Positions 47,694 through 56,524 of a stretch of DNA of 56,656 nt are shown piece after piece. The translations under genes were made by a program, and so were the position numbers. The DNA comes from Paraburkholderia sp. (GTDB lineage: Bacteria; Pseudomonadota; Gammaproteobacteria; Burkholderiales; Burkholderiaceae). Location of the stretch: positions 1-56,656 of the forward strand of contig NZ_JAMXLH010000045.1 in NCBI RefSeq assembly GCF_024281035.1. Reading direction: 5' to 3'. Under the pieces are notes generated by a model, which saw only the letters and a program-made list of their open reading frames with translations, ran no database searches and had not been told where the DNA came from. The stretch's first letter is position 1. Every line of letters begins with the position of its first letter.

Positions 47694-47738
47694 TCCGATG
47701 AACTTGCTTCTGTTTGACGTATCCATCCGCTGAGGCAA

Positions 47739-47772
47739 TCGGGCCGCCTGCTCTTGCTGAGCGGCGGCCCGA
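47739..47772. terminator. long hairpin between convergent genes
   Basis: Arms TCGGGCCGCC / GGCGGCCCGA (10 bp, perfect) enclose a second stem GCTC / GAGC with loop TTGCT. It lies between the convergent exporter and response-regulator genes. No clear T-run, but such hairpins often act in both directions. Confidence 0.55.
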
Positions 47773-47855
47773 CTCTTCTCGAACGTCATCGGGCTGGCGT
47801 AGTTCGATGTCGAATGCTGCGCACGCTGTTTCAAGCAAGCGCGGCTTTTCGGCCG

Positions 47856-48470
47856 CTATTCGATGAGCTTGTTAAGCGTGGCGAACTCGATGAGCGCCGC
47901 CAGCGACGACACGCCGAGCTTGTCGAGCGCGCGCGTCTTGTAGGTGCTGACTGTCTTGTCGGAGAGCCCGAGGCGCTCGGCAATGCTCTTGTTGCTCACG
48001 CCGCGCGCCAGATATTGCAGCACCTGCACCTCGCGCGGCGAGAGCCCGTTGAGCGACGCATCGCGCGCGGTGCCGCAACAGCCTGCCGGAAAGCAGTCGT
48101 AGCCGATCAGCACCGCCTTGACGATGCTGCACAGCTCCTCCACGCCCCGGCTCTTGCTGACATAGCCGCTCGCACCGGCAATGCGCGTGTGATTCGCCAT
48201 CACCAGTTCCGGCTTGGCCGACAGCACGAGAATGCGCGCGTCCGGCTGCGAGGCGCGAATGGTGCGAATCAGGGAAAGGCCATCGAGCTTCGGCAACTCG
48301 AGATCGAGAATCGTCAGATCGGGCTTCAGCGTCTGCACGATCCGCAGCCCTTCTTCGCCGTCGCCACATTCGCCGACAAGTTCGTATTCCGCCTTCAGCA
48401 CGTTGACGAGCGTCTTGAGCACGATAGGTTGGTCGTCGATCACGACGATGCGCTTCATTTTCTGGTCCAT
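47856..48470 (-). CDS. NarL/FixJ-family response regulator (BvgA-like)
   Basis: A 204-residue regulator: receiver domain (about 5-120) with acidic pair DD at 12-13, phosphoacceptor D56 (LTILDLELP), switch residue in LVLSAK and Lys in GYVSKSRG. A LuxR-type helix-turn-helix (about 140-200: LSPREVQVLQYLARGVSNKSIAERLGLSDKTVSTYKTRALDKLGVSS) follows. It resembles the BvgA/RcsB-like regulators frequent in Burkholderiaceae. No kinase gene is adjacent. The start could also be MKR at 48458; neither has a strong ribosome site. Confidence 0.9.
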   Translation of the reverse strand: MDQKMKRIVVIDDQPIVLKTLVNVLKAEYELVGECGDGEEGLRIVQTLKPDLTILDLELPKLDGLSLIRTIRASQPDARILVLSAKPELVMANHTRIAGASGYVSKSRGVEELCSIVKAVLIGYDCFPAGCCGTARDASLNGLSPREVQVLQYLARGVSNKSIAERLGLSDKTVSTYKTRALDKLGVSSLAALIEFATLNKLIE

Positions 48471-48637
48471 GTTTCTCAGGATCTGAACTCGAAAGCCTTT
48501 CGGCACGAACCCCAAAGCCTGAAGGACGCAGCGATACTTTTGTATCGGATAAGTCTGAAACGAATACGGAACCGTTGATCCGGGTTAACCCTCGATGTCG
48601 CCCTGAGCAGCACCCGACGCAGGGACTTTGAATTTAA

Positions 48638-48653
48638 CTAATGCGTGAATTAG
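48638..48653. promoter_or_regulatory. TetR operator candidate
   Basis: Inverted repeat CTAAT-GCGTGA-ATTAG, ten bases upstream of the tetR-type start, placed to block its promoter. Autoregulation of the efflux operon is the usual arrangement in this family. Confidence 0.65.
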
Positions 48654-48662
48654 ACTACACGC

Positions 48663-49406
48663 ATGCTCAAACGTCCCGCTGCCCCTGCCAGGCCGCACGC
48701 GTCACAGCCAGAGAGCGCGCAGCCCCGGCCGCGCGGGCGACGCCGCGCCAATGCCGATCTCGACGTGCGCGAACGGCTGCTCGCCTGCGCCACCCAACTC
48801 TTCGCCGAGCGCGGCATCGCCGCCACGACGATGGCGCAAATCGCCACCGCGGCGGGCGTCACGTCGGCGATGGTCCACTACTACTTCACCAACCGCGAAA
48901 AGCTGCTCGATGCCGTCGTCGACGAGCGCATCGCGCGTTCGATCGCCTTCGTCTGGTCGAGCGTGGAGAGCGGCGAGGATCGGGACGCGCACGCGCTCGT
49001 GGAAGACCTCGTCGCGCGCATGTTCGACGTGACCGCGCGCATGCCGTGGCTGCCGCCGCTGTGGCTGCGCGAGATCGTCAACGAAGGCGGCCTGCTGCGC
49101 GAGCGCATGCTCAAGGTCCTGCCCATCGATCAGTTGCAGCGCTTCGCGTCGCGCATCGGCGCGGCACAGCACGACGGCACGATCAATCCCGCCCTCGAAG
49201 CACCGCTGCTGTTCATGTCGATTCTCGCGCTCGTCATGCTGCCGCTCGCCACCGCCAAAACCTGGCAGAGCACGCGCGGCCTGCCGAAAATCGAGCGCGA
49301 CGTATTGCACCGGCACGTCAGCGCGCTGCTCTCGGCAGCGCTGCAGGTCCCGCCCGACAACACCGTGACGCCGCCGGAACGTCATACTTCGAGGAATGCA
49401 ACATGA
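48663..49406 (+). CDS. TetR-family regulator of the ABC efflux operon
   Basis: A 247-residue repressor. A basic, disordered N terminus (1-35) precedes a TetR helix-turn-helix (about 36-85: VRERLLACATQLFAERGIAATTMAQIATAAGVTSAMVHYYFTNREKLLDAVVDERI), then a ligand-binding domain rich in Leu and Met. First gene of a five-gene plus-strand operon and overlapping the next by four bases, so it likely represses its own operon until an exported compound binds. The CecR (YbiH) system has the same order (regulator, HlyD, ABC). Confidence 0.92.
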   Translation: MLKRPAAPARPHASQPESAQPRPRGRRRANADLDVRERLLACATQLFAERGIAATTMAQIATAAGVTSAMVHYYFTNREKLLDAVVDERIARSIAFVWSSVESGEDRDAHALVEDLVARMFDVTARMPWLPPLWLREIVNEGGLLRERMLKVLPIDQLQRFASRIGAAQHDGTINPALEAPLLFMSILALVMLPLATAKTWQSTRGLPKIERDVLHRHVSALLSAALQVPPDNTVTPPERHTSRNAT

Positions 49407-50356
49407 AGCGTGCATGGCCCGCACTCGCCCTGTGCGCCGCAGGCGCTCTCGCGGGCTGCTCGCAGCACCAGGCACCGGCGTGGCAGGGCTATGTCGAAGG
49501 CGAATACGTGTATCTGTCGTCGTCGCAATCGGGTGCATTGACAGAGCTCGACGTGCAGCGCGGCCAGAACGTTGCAGCCGCAACGCCCGTCTTCGCACTC
49601 GAATCCGGCAACGAAACCGCCGCACGCGACGAGGCGCGCCATCAGCTCGCCGCCGCCGAATCGCAGCTTGCCGATCTGCAGACCGGCAAGCGTCCGCCCG
49701 AGGTGCGCGTCACCGAGGCCCAGCTCGCGCAGGCCGTTGCGAACGCAAGCAAGGCTGCGTTGCAGCTCACGCGCGATGAAGCGCAATTCACCGCGGGCGG
49801 CATCCCCAAAGGGCAACTCGACGATTCGCGCGCCAACGCCGCCGCAACCGCCGCGCAGGTCCGCGAACTGCAAAACCAGGTGACGGTCTCCAGGCTCCCC
49901 GGCCGCACGGCGCAGCTCGCCGCGCAGGCGGCTCAGGTCGAAGCGTCCCGTGCCGCGCTCGCACAGGCCCAGTGGAAGCTCGACCAGAAGCATGTGGCCG
50001 CGCCGAGCGCGGGGCTCGTGCATGACACGCTCTTTCGCGTCGGCGAATGGGTGCAGGCGGGCAACCCCGTCGTGCAACTCCTGCCGCCGCAGAACGTGAA
50101 GGTCCGCTTCTTCGTACCGGAATCCGTGGTCGGCACGCTTGCGACGGGCCGGCACGTCACCATTCACTGCGACGGCTGCAGCGCCGATATCCCCGCGACG
50201 ATCACGTGGATCTCGAATGCCGCCGAATACACGCCGCCCGTCATTTACAGCAACGAGAGCCGCGCAAAGCTCGTCTTCATGATCGAAGCGCATCCGTCGC
50301 GCGACGACGCCGTCAAGCTGCATCCGGGCCAACCCGTCGCGGTGCGGCTGCAATGA
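49403..50356 (+). CDS. HlyD-family membrane fusion lipoprotein
   Basis: A 317-residue periplasmic adaptor, YbhG-like. Signal with lipobox LAGC (Cys about 18), first lipoyl half (EGEYVYLSSSQSGALTELDVQRGQNVAAATPVFAL), a long alpha-hairpin (about 65-180), second half (LVHDTLFRVGEWVQAGNPVVQLLPPQNVKVRFFVPE) and a beta domain. The ATG at 49403 overlaps the regulator stop and has GAGG nine bases before it. Bridges the inner-membrane ABC complex and the outer-membrane channel. Confidence 0.92.
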   Translation: MKRAWPALALCAAGALAGCSQHQAPAWQGYVEGEYVYLSSSQSGALTELDVQRGQNVAAATPVFALESGNETAARDEARHQLAAAESQLADLQTGKRPPEVRVTEAQLAQAVANASKAALQLTRDEAQFTAGGIPKGQLDDSRANAAATAAQVRELQNQVTVSRLPGRTAQLAAQAAQVEASRAALAQAQWKLDQKHVAAPSAGLVHDTLFRVGEWVQAGNPVVQLLPPQNVKVRFFVPESVVGTLATGRHVTIHCDGCSADIPATITWISNAAEYTPPVIYSNESRAKLVFMIEAHPSRDDAVKLHPGQPVAVRLQ

Positions 50357-51324
50357 CCACGACCGGACCTCGCGACGACGGCCGCGCCATCGAACCCGGC
50401 TATGCGATCGACGTCCAGAAGCTGAACAAGCGCTTCGGCGACAAGCACGTTGTCAACGACGTCTCGCTGCAAGTCGCGCACGGCGAAATCTTCGGCTTTC
50501 TCGGCCCGAACGGCAGCGGCAAGACCACGTCGATCCGGATGATGTGCGGCCTGCTCACGCCCGACTCCGGTTCGGGCACCTGCCTCGGCTACGACATCCG
50601 GCGCGAGAGTGAGCAGATCAAGCGCAATGTCGGCTACATGACGCAGCGCTTCTCGTACTGGGAAGACCTGACGATCCGCGAGAATCTCGACTTCGTCGCG
50701 CGCATCTACGAGATGCCCAACCGCCGCGAAGCCGTTGACCGCGCACTCGAATCGCTCGGGCTCGCGAGCCGCGCGAGCCAGCTCACCGGCGCGCTCTCGG
50801 GCGGCTGGAAACAGCGTCTCGCGCTCGCGGCGTGCATGCTGCACGAGCCGAAACTGCTGCTGCTCGACGAACCCACCGCGGGCGTCGATCCCAACGCGCG
50901 CCGCGATTTCTGGGAGGAACTCCACCGGCTCGCCGCGCGCGGCATTTCGGTGCTCGTAAGCACGCACTACATGGACGAAGCCGAGCGTTGTCACAAGCTC
51001 GCGTACATCGCCTACGGCAAGCTGCTCGCGCAGGGCACCGCCGCCGACATCATCGCTTCGCAGGACCTCCAGACGTGGGCGATTCACGGCGAGCAGCTCA
51101 CCGCGCTCTCGACGCAATTACGCGCGATGCCAGGCGTCGATCAGACCGTGGTGTTCGGCTCGGTGCTGCACGCGAGCGGACGCGATCACGCGGCGCTCGC
51201 CGCCGCCATCGAACGCGTATCGGCGGGCAAATCGCTGCGCACCGAGCGCATCGGCACCGGCCTCGAAGACGTCTTCATCTATCTGATGAGCCACGTCGCG
51301 GACAACTACGGAGCAGCGTCGTGA
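50353..51324 (+). CDS. ABC transporter ATPase (YbhF-like)
   Basis: A 323-residue nucleotide-binding subunit with Walker A GPNGSGKTTS, the Q-loop in MTQRFSYWEDLT, signature LSGGWKQRLALA, Walker B KLLLLDEPTAGVDP and the H-loop STHYMDEAERC. The last 90 residues form the short tail seen in ABC-2 drug-type ATPases. Starts at an ATGA overlap with the adaptor gene. A single ATPase domain, whereas E. coli YbhF has two, so it must dimerise. Confidence 0.95.
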   Translation: MTTTGPRDDGRAIEPGYAIDVQKLNKRFGDKHVVNDVSLQVAHGEIFGFLGPNGSGKTTSIRMMCGLLTPDSGSGTCLGYDIRRESEQIKRNVGYMTQRFSYWEDLTIRENLDFVARIYEMPNRREAVDRALESLGLASRASQLTGALSGGWKQRLALAACMLHEPKLLLLDEPTAGVDPNARRDFWEELHRLAARGISVLVSTHYMDEAERCHKLAYIAYGKLLAQGTAADIIASQDLQTWAIHGEQLTALSTQLRAMPGVDQTVVFGSVLHASGRDHAALAAAIERVSAGKSLRTERIGTGLEDVFIYLMSHVADNYGAAS

Positions 51325-52475
51325 AGCGGCCCGGCGGATTCTCGATGGGGTTCTCGCTGGCGCGCTGGTGGAGCATCGTGCTCAAGGAATTCCTGCAACT
51401 GAAGCGCGACCGCATCACCTTCGCGATGATCATCGGTCTGCCGATCATTCAGCTCACGCTGTTCGGCTACGCGATCAATACCGATCCGAAGCACATGCCC
51501 ACCGCAGTCGTGATCGGCGACGACAGCGTGTTCTCGCGCAGCTTCATCGCGGGAATGAAGAATTCGGCCTATTTCGACGTGATCGAAACGCTGCCCGACG
51601 AAGCCGCCGCGCGTCACGCGCTCGCACGCGGCAAGGTGCAGTTCGTGCTGAGCATTCCAGCCGATTTTTCGCGGCGGCTGCTGCGCGGCGAAAAACCGTC
51701 GCTGCTCGTCGAAGCCGACGCAACCGATCCCACCGCGATCACCACCGCCATCGCGGCGCTGCCGGGGCTCGTCGCGCCCGTGGCCGCGAAGGATCTCACG
51801 GGTCCGCTCGCGCATCTGAACGGCACGCCCGCCGCATTCGACGTGCAGATCCACCGTCTCTACAACCCCGAAGGCATTACGCAGTACAACGTCGTGCCGG
51901 GCCTCATGGGCGTGATCCTCACGATCACGATGGTGATGATGACCGGCCTCGCAATCACGCGCGAACGCGAGCGCGGCACGATGGAAAACCTGCTCTCGAC
52001 GCCGGTGCGCCCATTCGAAGTCATGACCGGCAAGATCGTGCCGTATGTGGCGATCGGCCTCGTGCAGGCCACGATCATCGTGCTCGCCTCGCGCTTCGTG
52101 TTTCATGTGCCGTTCGCGGGCAGTCTTCTCGCGCTCTATGTCTCGGCGCTGCTTTTTATCGCCGCGAATCTCACGGTCGGCATCACGCTTTCGTCGCTCG
52201 CGCAAAACCAGTTGCAGGCGATGCAGCTCACCGTGTTCTATTTCCTGCCGAACGTGCTGCTGTCCGGCTTCATGTTCCCGTTCGCGGGCATGCCGCGCTG
52301 GGCGCAATACATCGGCAACCTGCTGCCGCTCACGTACTTCAACCGGCTCGTGCGCGGCATCCTGCTCAAGGGCAACGGCTGGAGCGACCTGTGGCCTTCG
52401 GTGTGGCCGCTCGTCGTGTTCATGGCGATCGTCATGACGATCGCCGTGCGCTTCTACCGGCGCACGCTCGACTAG
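51321..52475 (+). CDS. ABC-2 type transporter permease (YbhS/YbhR-like)
   Basis: A 384-residue membrane subunit: one helix near the N terminus (about 35-55), a large periplasmic domain (about 60-185), then five helices (from about 190). Family marks are RERERGTMENLLSTPVRPFEVMTGKIVPYV and LPNVLLSGFMFPFAGMPRWAQYIGNLLPLTYFNRLVRGI. The GTG at 51321 has GGAG seven bases upstream and overlaps the ATPase stop (GTGA). Only one permease gene is present, so a homodimer is expected. Confidence 0.94.
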   Translation: MKRPGGFSMGFSLARWWSIVLKEFLQLKRDRITFAMIIGLPIIQLTLFGYAINTDPKHMPTAVVIGDDSVFSRSFIAGMKNSAYFDVIETLPDEAAARHALARGKVQFVLSIPADFSRRLLRGEKPSLLVEADATDPTAITTAIAALPGLVAPVAAKDLTGPLAHLNGTPAAFDVQIHRLYNPEGITQYNVVPGLMGVILTITMVMMTGLAITRERERGTMENLLSTPVRPFEVMTGKIVPYVAIGLVQATIIVLASRFVFHVPFAGSLLALYVSALLFIAANLTVGITLSSLAQNQLQAMQLTVFYFLPNVLLSGFMFPFAGMPRWAQYIGNLLPLTYFNRLVRGILLKGNGWSDLWPSVWPLVVFMAIVMTIAVRFYRRTLD

Positions 52476-52488
52476 GAGGCTCGCGACA

Positions 52489-53973
52489 ATGACACGCTTC
52501 GCGCTCTCCGCCACCACACTCGCGCTGATGCTCGCGGGCTGCGCCGTCGGCCCCGATTTCCACACGCCGGCGCCACCCGCGACGGCCTCCTTCACGCGAG
52601 AGACGACGACAGCAACGCCCGCCGCGACCGCGGCACCCGGCGGCGCGGGCGGCGGCGCGCAGCACTTCGTCGCCGCCTCGACTGCGCCGCACGCGTGGTG
52701 GACGCAGTTCGGCAGCCCGGCGCTCGATCAGCTCGTCGATACCGCGCTCGCAGCCAGTCCGACGCTCGATTCCGCACGCGACAAACTCGTTCAGGCCCGC
52801 GAAAACTACAACGCACAGGCGGGCGCGACGCTGTTCCCGTCTATCGACGCCAGGCTTTCGGGCACGCGCCAGAAAGTCGACCTCACGTCGTTCGGCATCA
52901 ACTCCGTGCCGAAGCCGCCGCCGTTCACGCTCTATGACGCGTCGGTCAGCGTGTCGTATGTGTTCGATGTCTTCGGCGCCAATCGCCGCGCACTCGAAGC
53001 GACGCTCGCCCAGGTCGATTACGCGGCCTACGAACTCGAAGCGGCGCGTCTTTCGGTGGCGGGCAACGTCGTGTCGGCGGCGGTTCGGCGTGCATCGCTG
53101 CGTCGTCAGATCGAACTCACGCAGCAACTGGTCGACGCGCAGTCGCGTCAGTTGTCGATCATGGAAAAGCGGCTCGCCGCAGGCGGTGTCGCCGATGTCG
53201 ACGTGCGCAGCCAGCGCACGCTGCTCGCGCAAACGCGCGCCTCGCTGCCGCCGCTTTCGACCCAGCTTGCCCAGACCGATCATCAGCTTGCGATCCTGCT
53301 GGGCGTCGAGCCGTCGAGCACCCAGTACGCGGCACAACTCGACGCGCTCTCGCTCGATACGTTGAAGCTGCCCGACACCGTTGCGCTCACGCTGCCTTCG
53401 ACGCTCGCCCGCGAGCGGCCCGACATTCGCGCCGCCGAAGCGTTGCTGCATCAGGCAAGCGCAAACGTGGGCGTCGCGACGGCGAATCTGTATCCGCAGA
53501 TTTCGCTCTCCGCAGGCGCAGGCACGGAGCGCACGCGCGTCGCGGACCTCCTCGACGGGCTGAACGTCTGGAATATCGGACTCGGGATAACGCAGCCGCT
53601 TTTTCGCGGCGGCGAACTGCACGCGAAAAAGCGCGGCTCGGAGGCCGCCTTGAACGCTGCGTTCGCGGACTATCGGCAGACAGTGCTGCAGGCGCTGCAA
53701 CAGGTCGCCGATACGTTGCGCGCGCTACAAGACGATGCGCTCGAACTGCAGTCGCGCAACGACGCTGCGCGCGAGGCGCAGGCGAACGCGACGACGGCCT
53801 ACGCGCGCTATGCGGCGGGTGGGGTTAGCGAGTTCAATCTGATCGATGCGCAGCGCACGGCGCTTCAGACCTCGCTCGACAGGACGCGTGTGCAAGCCGA
53901 ACGGCTCGCCGATACCGCCGCGCTCTATCAGGCCCTGGGCGGGGTCGCGTTGCCGGATAAAACCGCGCAATAG
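52489..53973 (+). CDS. outer-membrane efflux lipoprotein (NodT/OprM family)
   Basis: A 494-residue outer-membrane channel with lipobox LAGC (Cys about 18) and the start CAVGPDFHTP typical of NodT. The two-fold helical repeat is present, with RPDIRAAEALLHQASANVGVATANLYPQISLSAG. It closes the TetR-HlyD-ABC-permease operon 13 bases after the permease, giving a complete tripartite export system. Substrate unknown. Confidence 0.94.
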   Translation: MTRFALSATTLALMLAGCAVGPDFHTPAPPATASFTRETTTATPAATAAPGGAGGGAQHFVAASTAPHAWWTQFGSPALDQLVDTALAASPTLDSARDKLVQARENYNAQAGATLFPSIDARLSGTRQKVDLTSFGINSVPKPPPFTLYDASVSVSYVFDVFGANRRALEATLAQVDYAAYELEAARLSVAGNVVSAAVRRASLRRQIELTQQLVDAQSRQLSIMEKRLAAGGVADVDVRSQRTLLAQTRASLPPLSTQLAQTDHQLAILLGVEPSSTQYAAQLDALSLDTLKLPDTVALTLPSTLARERPDIRAAEALLHQASANVGVATANLYPQISLSAGAGTERTRVADLLDGLNVWNIGLGITQPLFRGGELHAKKRGSEAALNAAFADYRQTVLQALQQVADTLRALQDDALELQSRNDAAREAQANATTAYARYAAGGVSEFNLIDAQRTALQTSLDRTRVQAERLADTAALYQALGGVALPDKTAQ

Positions 53974-54053
53974 CGCAAAGCAGGGCAAATCGGCCGGCTT
54001 CAACCGGTGGGGCCGCGCCGAAGGAGAACCGTCGAATGAAGCGACTTCAAACC

Positions 54054-54998
54054 TTAAGGATGGCCACCGCGATCTCCGTCGACATCGTTGTCGTTACGAC
54101 ATGGTCGGAGGCCGCTGTCACGCGGCAGATCGTTGCTGCATTCTTCTAGTAGCCAATCCTGAAAGATCGCAACATCGCTTTCCTGCGATTGAGACGCACG
54201 CACGTAAAGATAGGTCGATCGCTCAACATGCACAAACCCCACCGGTGCAATCAACCGGCCGTCCGCAAGATCGCGCCGAACCAATAATTCCGGAGCGATT
54301 GCGAATCCCATCCCGCTTCTTGCTGCTTCAATAGTTAAGGACAAGCTGTCCAGTACCTGTTCGCAGCGCGAATCGACAGCAACTCCAACAGCTTGACTCC
54401 ATTCGCTCCATGCCTTCATACGTGATCTTGCGTGCAGCAGGCGTAATCCGCCGACGTCGCGCGGCAACCTGGGGGGATTCGGCCAGTCAGGCGTGCAGAC
54501 TGGCCCTATCATGTCTGTCGTCAAGCGGGTCGCCTTGATGGCCAACGACGGGAATCGGTCGGTAACTATCAAGGCATCGACTTCCCGTCCCAGCAATGCA
54601 GCGACATCCCCTTGCGCCTGAAAATTCAGTACGACCTCCGGCGCACGCCTTGAGAATCCGTCGATTCTGGGAAGAAGCCAGTGAGCGAGAAAGCTGCCAC
54701 AACAGCCAATCGTGAGCTTCCGCTCCGGCGCTTGATCACGAATACCGGCACATTCGTCTTCGAGCAGCGCGAGTGCGGCCGAACATGCCCTCTTCAGCCG
54801 CTCCCCCTCTTTCGTCAGTCGCACGCCGCCGCTGTGGCGAACAAAAATGTCCTTTCCAAACCAGGCTTCCAGCGACCGGACCTGGTGGCTAACCGCGCTA
54901 TGCGTTAAACACAACTCATTTGCCGCTTTGGTGAAGCTCTCACAATTGGCTACGACTTCGAAACTTTGAATAGCCCGGAGTGGAGGCAATGCACGCAT
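54054..54998 (-). CDS. LysR-family regulator (GcvA-like)
   Basis: A 314-residue LysR protein. The start RALPPLRAIQSFEVVANCESFTKAANELCLTHSAVSHQVRSLEAWFGKDIFVRHSGGVRLT is the GcvA/TrpI-type helix-turn-helix; the effector domain begins about residue 90. A GTG at 55022 could add eight residues; family alignment favours the ATG at 54998. It is divergent from the LOG-family gene with a gap of about 130 bases and probably controls it. GC is lower than in the efflux operon to its left. Confidence 0.92.
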   Translation of the reverse strand: MRALPPLRAIQSFEVVANCESFTKAANELCLTHSAVSHQVRSLEAWFGKDIFVRHSGGVRLTKEGERLKRACSAALALLEDECAGIRDQAPERKLTIGCCGSFLAHWLLPRIDGFSRRAPEVVLNFQAQGDVAALLGREVDALIVTDRFPSLAIKATRLTTDMIGPVCTPDWPNPPRLPRDVGGLRLLHARSRMKAWSEWSQAVGVAVDSRCEQVLDSLSLTIEAARSGMGFAIAPELLVRRDLADGRLIAPVGFVHVERSTYLYVRASQSQESDVAIFQDWLLEECSNDLPRDSGLRPCRNDNDVDGDRGGHP

Positions 54999-55125
54999 GA
55001 TTAGATCTACAAAAAAATTCACACCGATTGTGCAACTATTTCGCTACTCCGTCCAGTTGGATGTCGATAGACTGACCATCTGTTTTGTTACGAACTCCTA
55101 TTCACACCATAAGTAACGTCAGTCC
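54999..55125. promoter_or_regulatory. divergent LysR / LOG-family promoter region
   Basis: An AT-rich gap between two diverging genes; expected site of LysR binding. No operator sequence could be picked out with confidence. Confidence 0.5.
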
Positions 55126-55791
55126 ATGCATGCAACCATCCTGCGAGAGCTTGAGAGCATCGAAGAGCTTTCAGATCGCGTCGGTACTGCGATTAGCATA
55201 TTCGGCAGCGCACGCATTAAGCCCGGCCACGAAATATTCACACTCACTCATCAAATTGCTTCTCGATTGTCAAATGAGGGCTACACCGTAATTTCCGGTG
55301 GAGGGCCCGGGATCATGCGGGCCGCCAATGAGGGTGCGCGCACGGGAAAAACGCATACCATCGGCTTCAATGTCGTACTCCCTTTCGAGCCAGCCGATTT
55401 CCAATTTCAAGATGTATCTCTCGTCTTCGAGAATTTCTTCACGCGAAAAATCGCTTTCTGCAAACATTCACATGCATTTATTGCAATGCCGGGTGGTATG
55501 GGAACGCTGGATGAGTTATTCGAAATCTTGACACTCATGCAAACGAAGAAAATTGCCCCCATGCCAGTCGTGCTGGTCGGTTCGCAGTTTTGGGGAGGAC
55601 TTGTCGACTGGATGAGAACGAATCTGGAAGCAGCCAACCTCATCAGCGCGGGCGAGCTCGACGACATCAAAGTAATTGACGATGCAGATAGCGTCGTCAA
55701 TTACTTGAAGCAACGCGTCCCAATTCCAGCTGCGTCAATCACGCCACCTTCCTCAATCAGACCGGTCACGCGTCAGTCTGACGGCAGTTGA
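55126..55791 (+). CDS. LOG-family protein (cytokinin riboside phosphoribohydrolase-like)
   Basis: A 221-residue Rossmann-type protein. It has AISIFGSARIKPGH at the start, the nucleotide loop SGGGPGIMRAANEGA and the catalytic family motif PGGMGTLDELFE, all typical of LOG. LOG enzymes release free cytokinin base from its riboside 5'-monophosphate; many bacterial members instead hydrolyse AMP or have unknown roles. The Ser/Pro/Thr-rich last 25 residues go beyond the usual end. Divergent from a LysR regulator. No isopentenyltransferase gene is nearby, so cytokinin production is uncertain. Confidence 0.88.
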   Translation: MHATILRELESIEELSDRVGTAISIFGSARIKPGHEIFTLTHQIASRLSNEGYTVISGGGPGIMRAANEGARTGKTHTIGFNVVLPFEPADFQFQDVSLVFENFFTRKIAFCKHSHAFIAMPGGMGTLDELFEILTLMQTKKIAPMPVVLVGSQFWGGLVDWMRTNLEAANLISAGELDDIKVIDDADSVVNYLKQRVPIPAASITPPSSIRPVTRQSDGS

Positions 55792-56112
55792 ATCAACGCT
55801 TTAGTCCCCGCCCATAAGCCATGAACAGAATTCCAATAGCTCGTCGCCGGGGTTGCCCACCCGTTAATGAGACATGTGAATTGGCATCCTAATTTCATAC
55901 CTACAGACACGGAATCTTAAAATGGCCACGACATAAAGGCCATCCATGATGTCATGCGGCTGGCTTGGATCTGGAATTTCGCGAATCCTCCCAAGTTACC
56001 AGGTCCGGCAGCAAGTGGATAACTCGTTCCAGTTTCGTCCCGGATACAGTCAGATTCCGGTGGATCGCTGCCCTCCTGTCGCTTCCCAACACGTTGTGCA
56101 AATGGAGTGAGC
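55792..56112. other. intergenic region between LOG-family gene and EctC homologue
   Basis: 321 bases without a supportable gene. An inverted repeat ATGGCC-N10-GGCCAT (55922-55943) lies in an AT-rich part and may be a regulator site or part of the ectC-type promoter. The AT-rich sequence around 55880-55940 is a likely promoter zone. Confidence 0.4.
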
Positions 56113-56499
56113 ATGTTTGTGCGCAGTTTGTCGGACGTTGAGAAAACGGAATATTTCGTCGAATGGGGCGCTGGAACCAGTCATCGCCTCCTTACCGAAC
56201 GCGATGGCTTCGGCTACACGATTTGTCATACCGTCGTGCGAGCCGGAACCGAATCGCTGCTGCAATATCGGAACCATCTCGAAGCGTGCTATTGCATCGT
56301 CGGCTATGGCGAAGTGGAAGACTCCGAAGGCAATATCTACTCGATCCGGCCGGGCGATATGTATGCGCTCGACCGGCACGATCTGCACTATCTGCGAGGC
56401 GGAAAAGACACAGATCTCGTGCTTGTCAGCGTGTTCAATCCTCCGCTGAATGGAACCGAGCGTCACAAGCTCGACAGTGCGTCAGGGTCCGCGTATTGA
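56113..56499 (+). CDS. ectC: ectoine synthase homologue (EctC), solitary
   Basis: A 128-residue cupin, the EctC length. It matches the family along its length: [17 protein letters not shown] at the start, [39 protein letters not shown] (metal-site Glu and Tyr region), [19 protein letters not shown] (His ligand) and [12 protein letters not shown]. EctC closes N-gamma-acetyl-diaminobutyrate to ectoine. Neither ectA nor ectB is beside it upstream, and the sequence after it is a transposase remnant, so it is an orphan in this view. The ATG at 56113 has GGAG five bases before; a GTG at 56107 lies inside that site. Confidence 0.88.
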   Translation: MFVRSLSDVEKTEYFVEWGAGTSHRLLTERDGFGYTICHTVVRAGTESLLQYRNHLEACYCIVGYGEVEDSEGNIYSIRPGDMYALDRHDLHYLRGGKDTDLVLVSVFNPPLNGTERHKLDSASGSAY

Positions 56500-56524
56500 G
56501 CGTCTGCCACGCAGACACACGGCC

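Noticed and set aside
48663..49406. TetR-type protein as a butyrolactone receptor (ArpA-like) for the AfsA-type operon
   Set aside because: It is the first gene of a HlyD-ABC efflux operon with its own operator-like repeat and resembles CecR-type regulators, so local control is the simpler reading.
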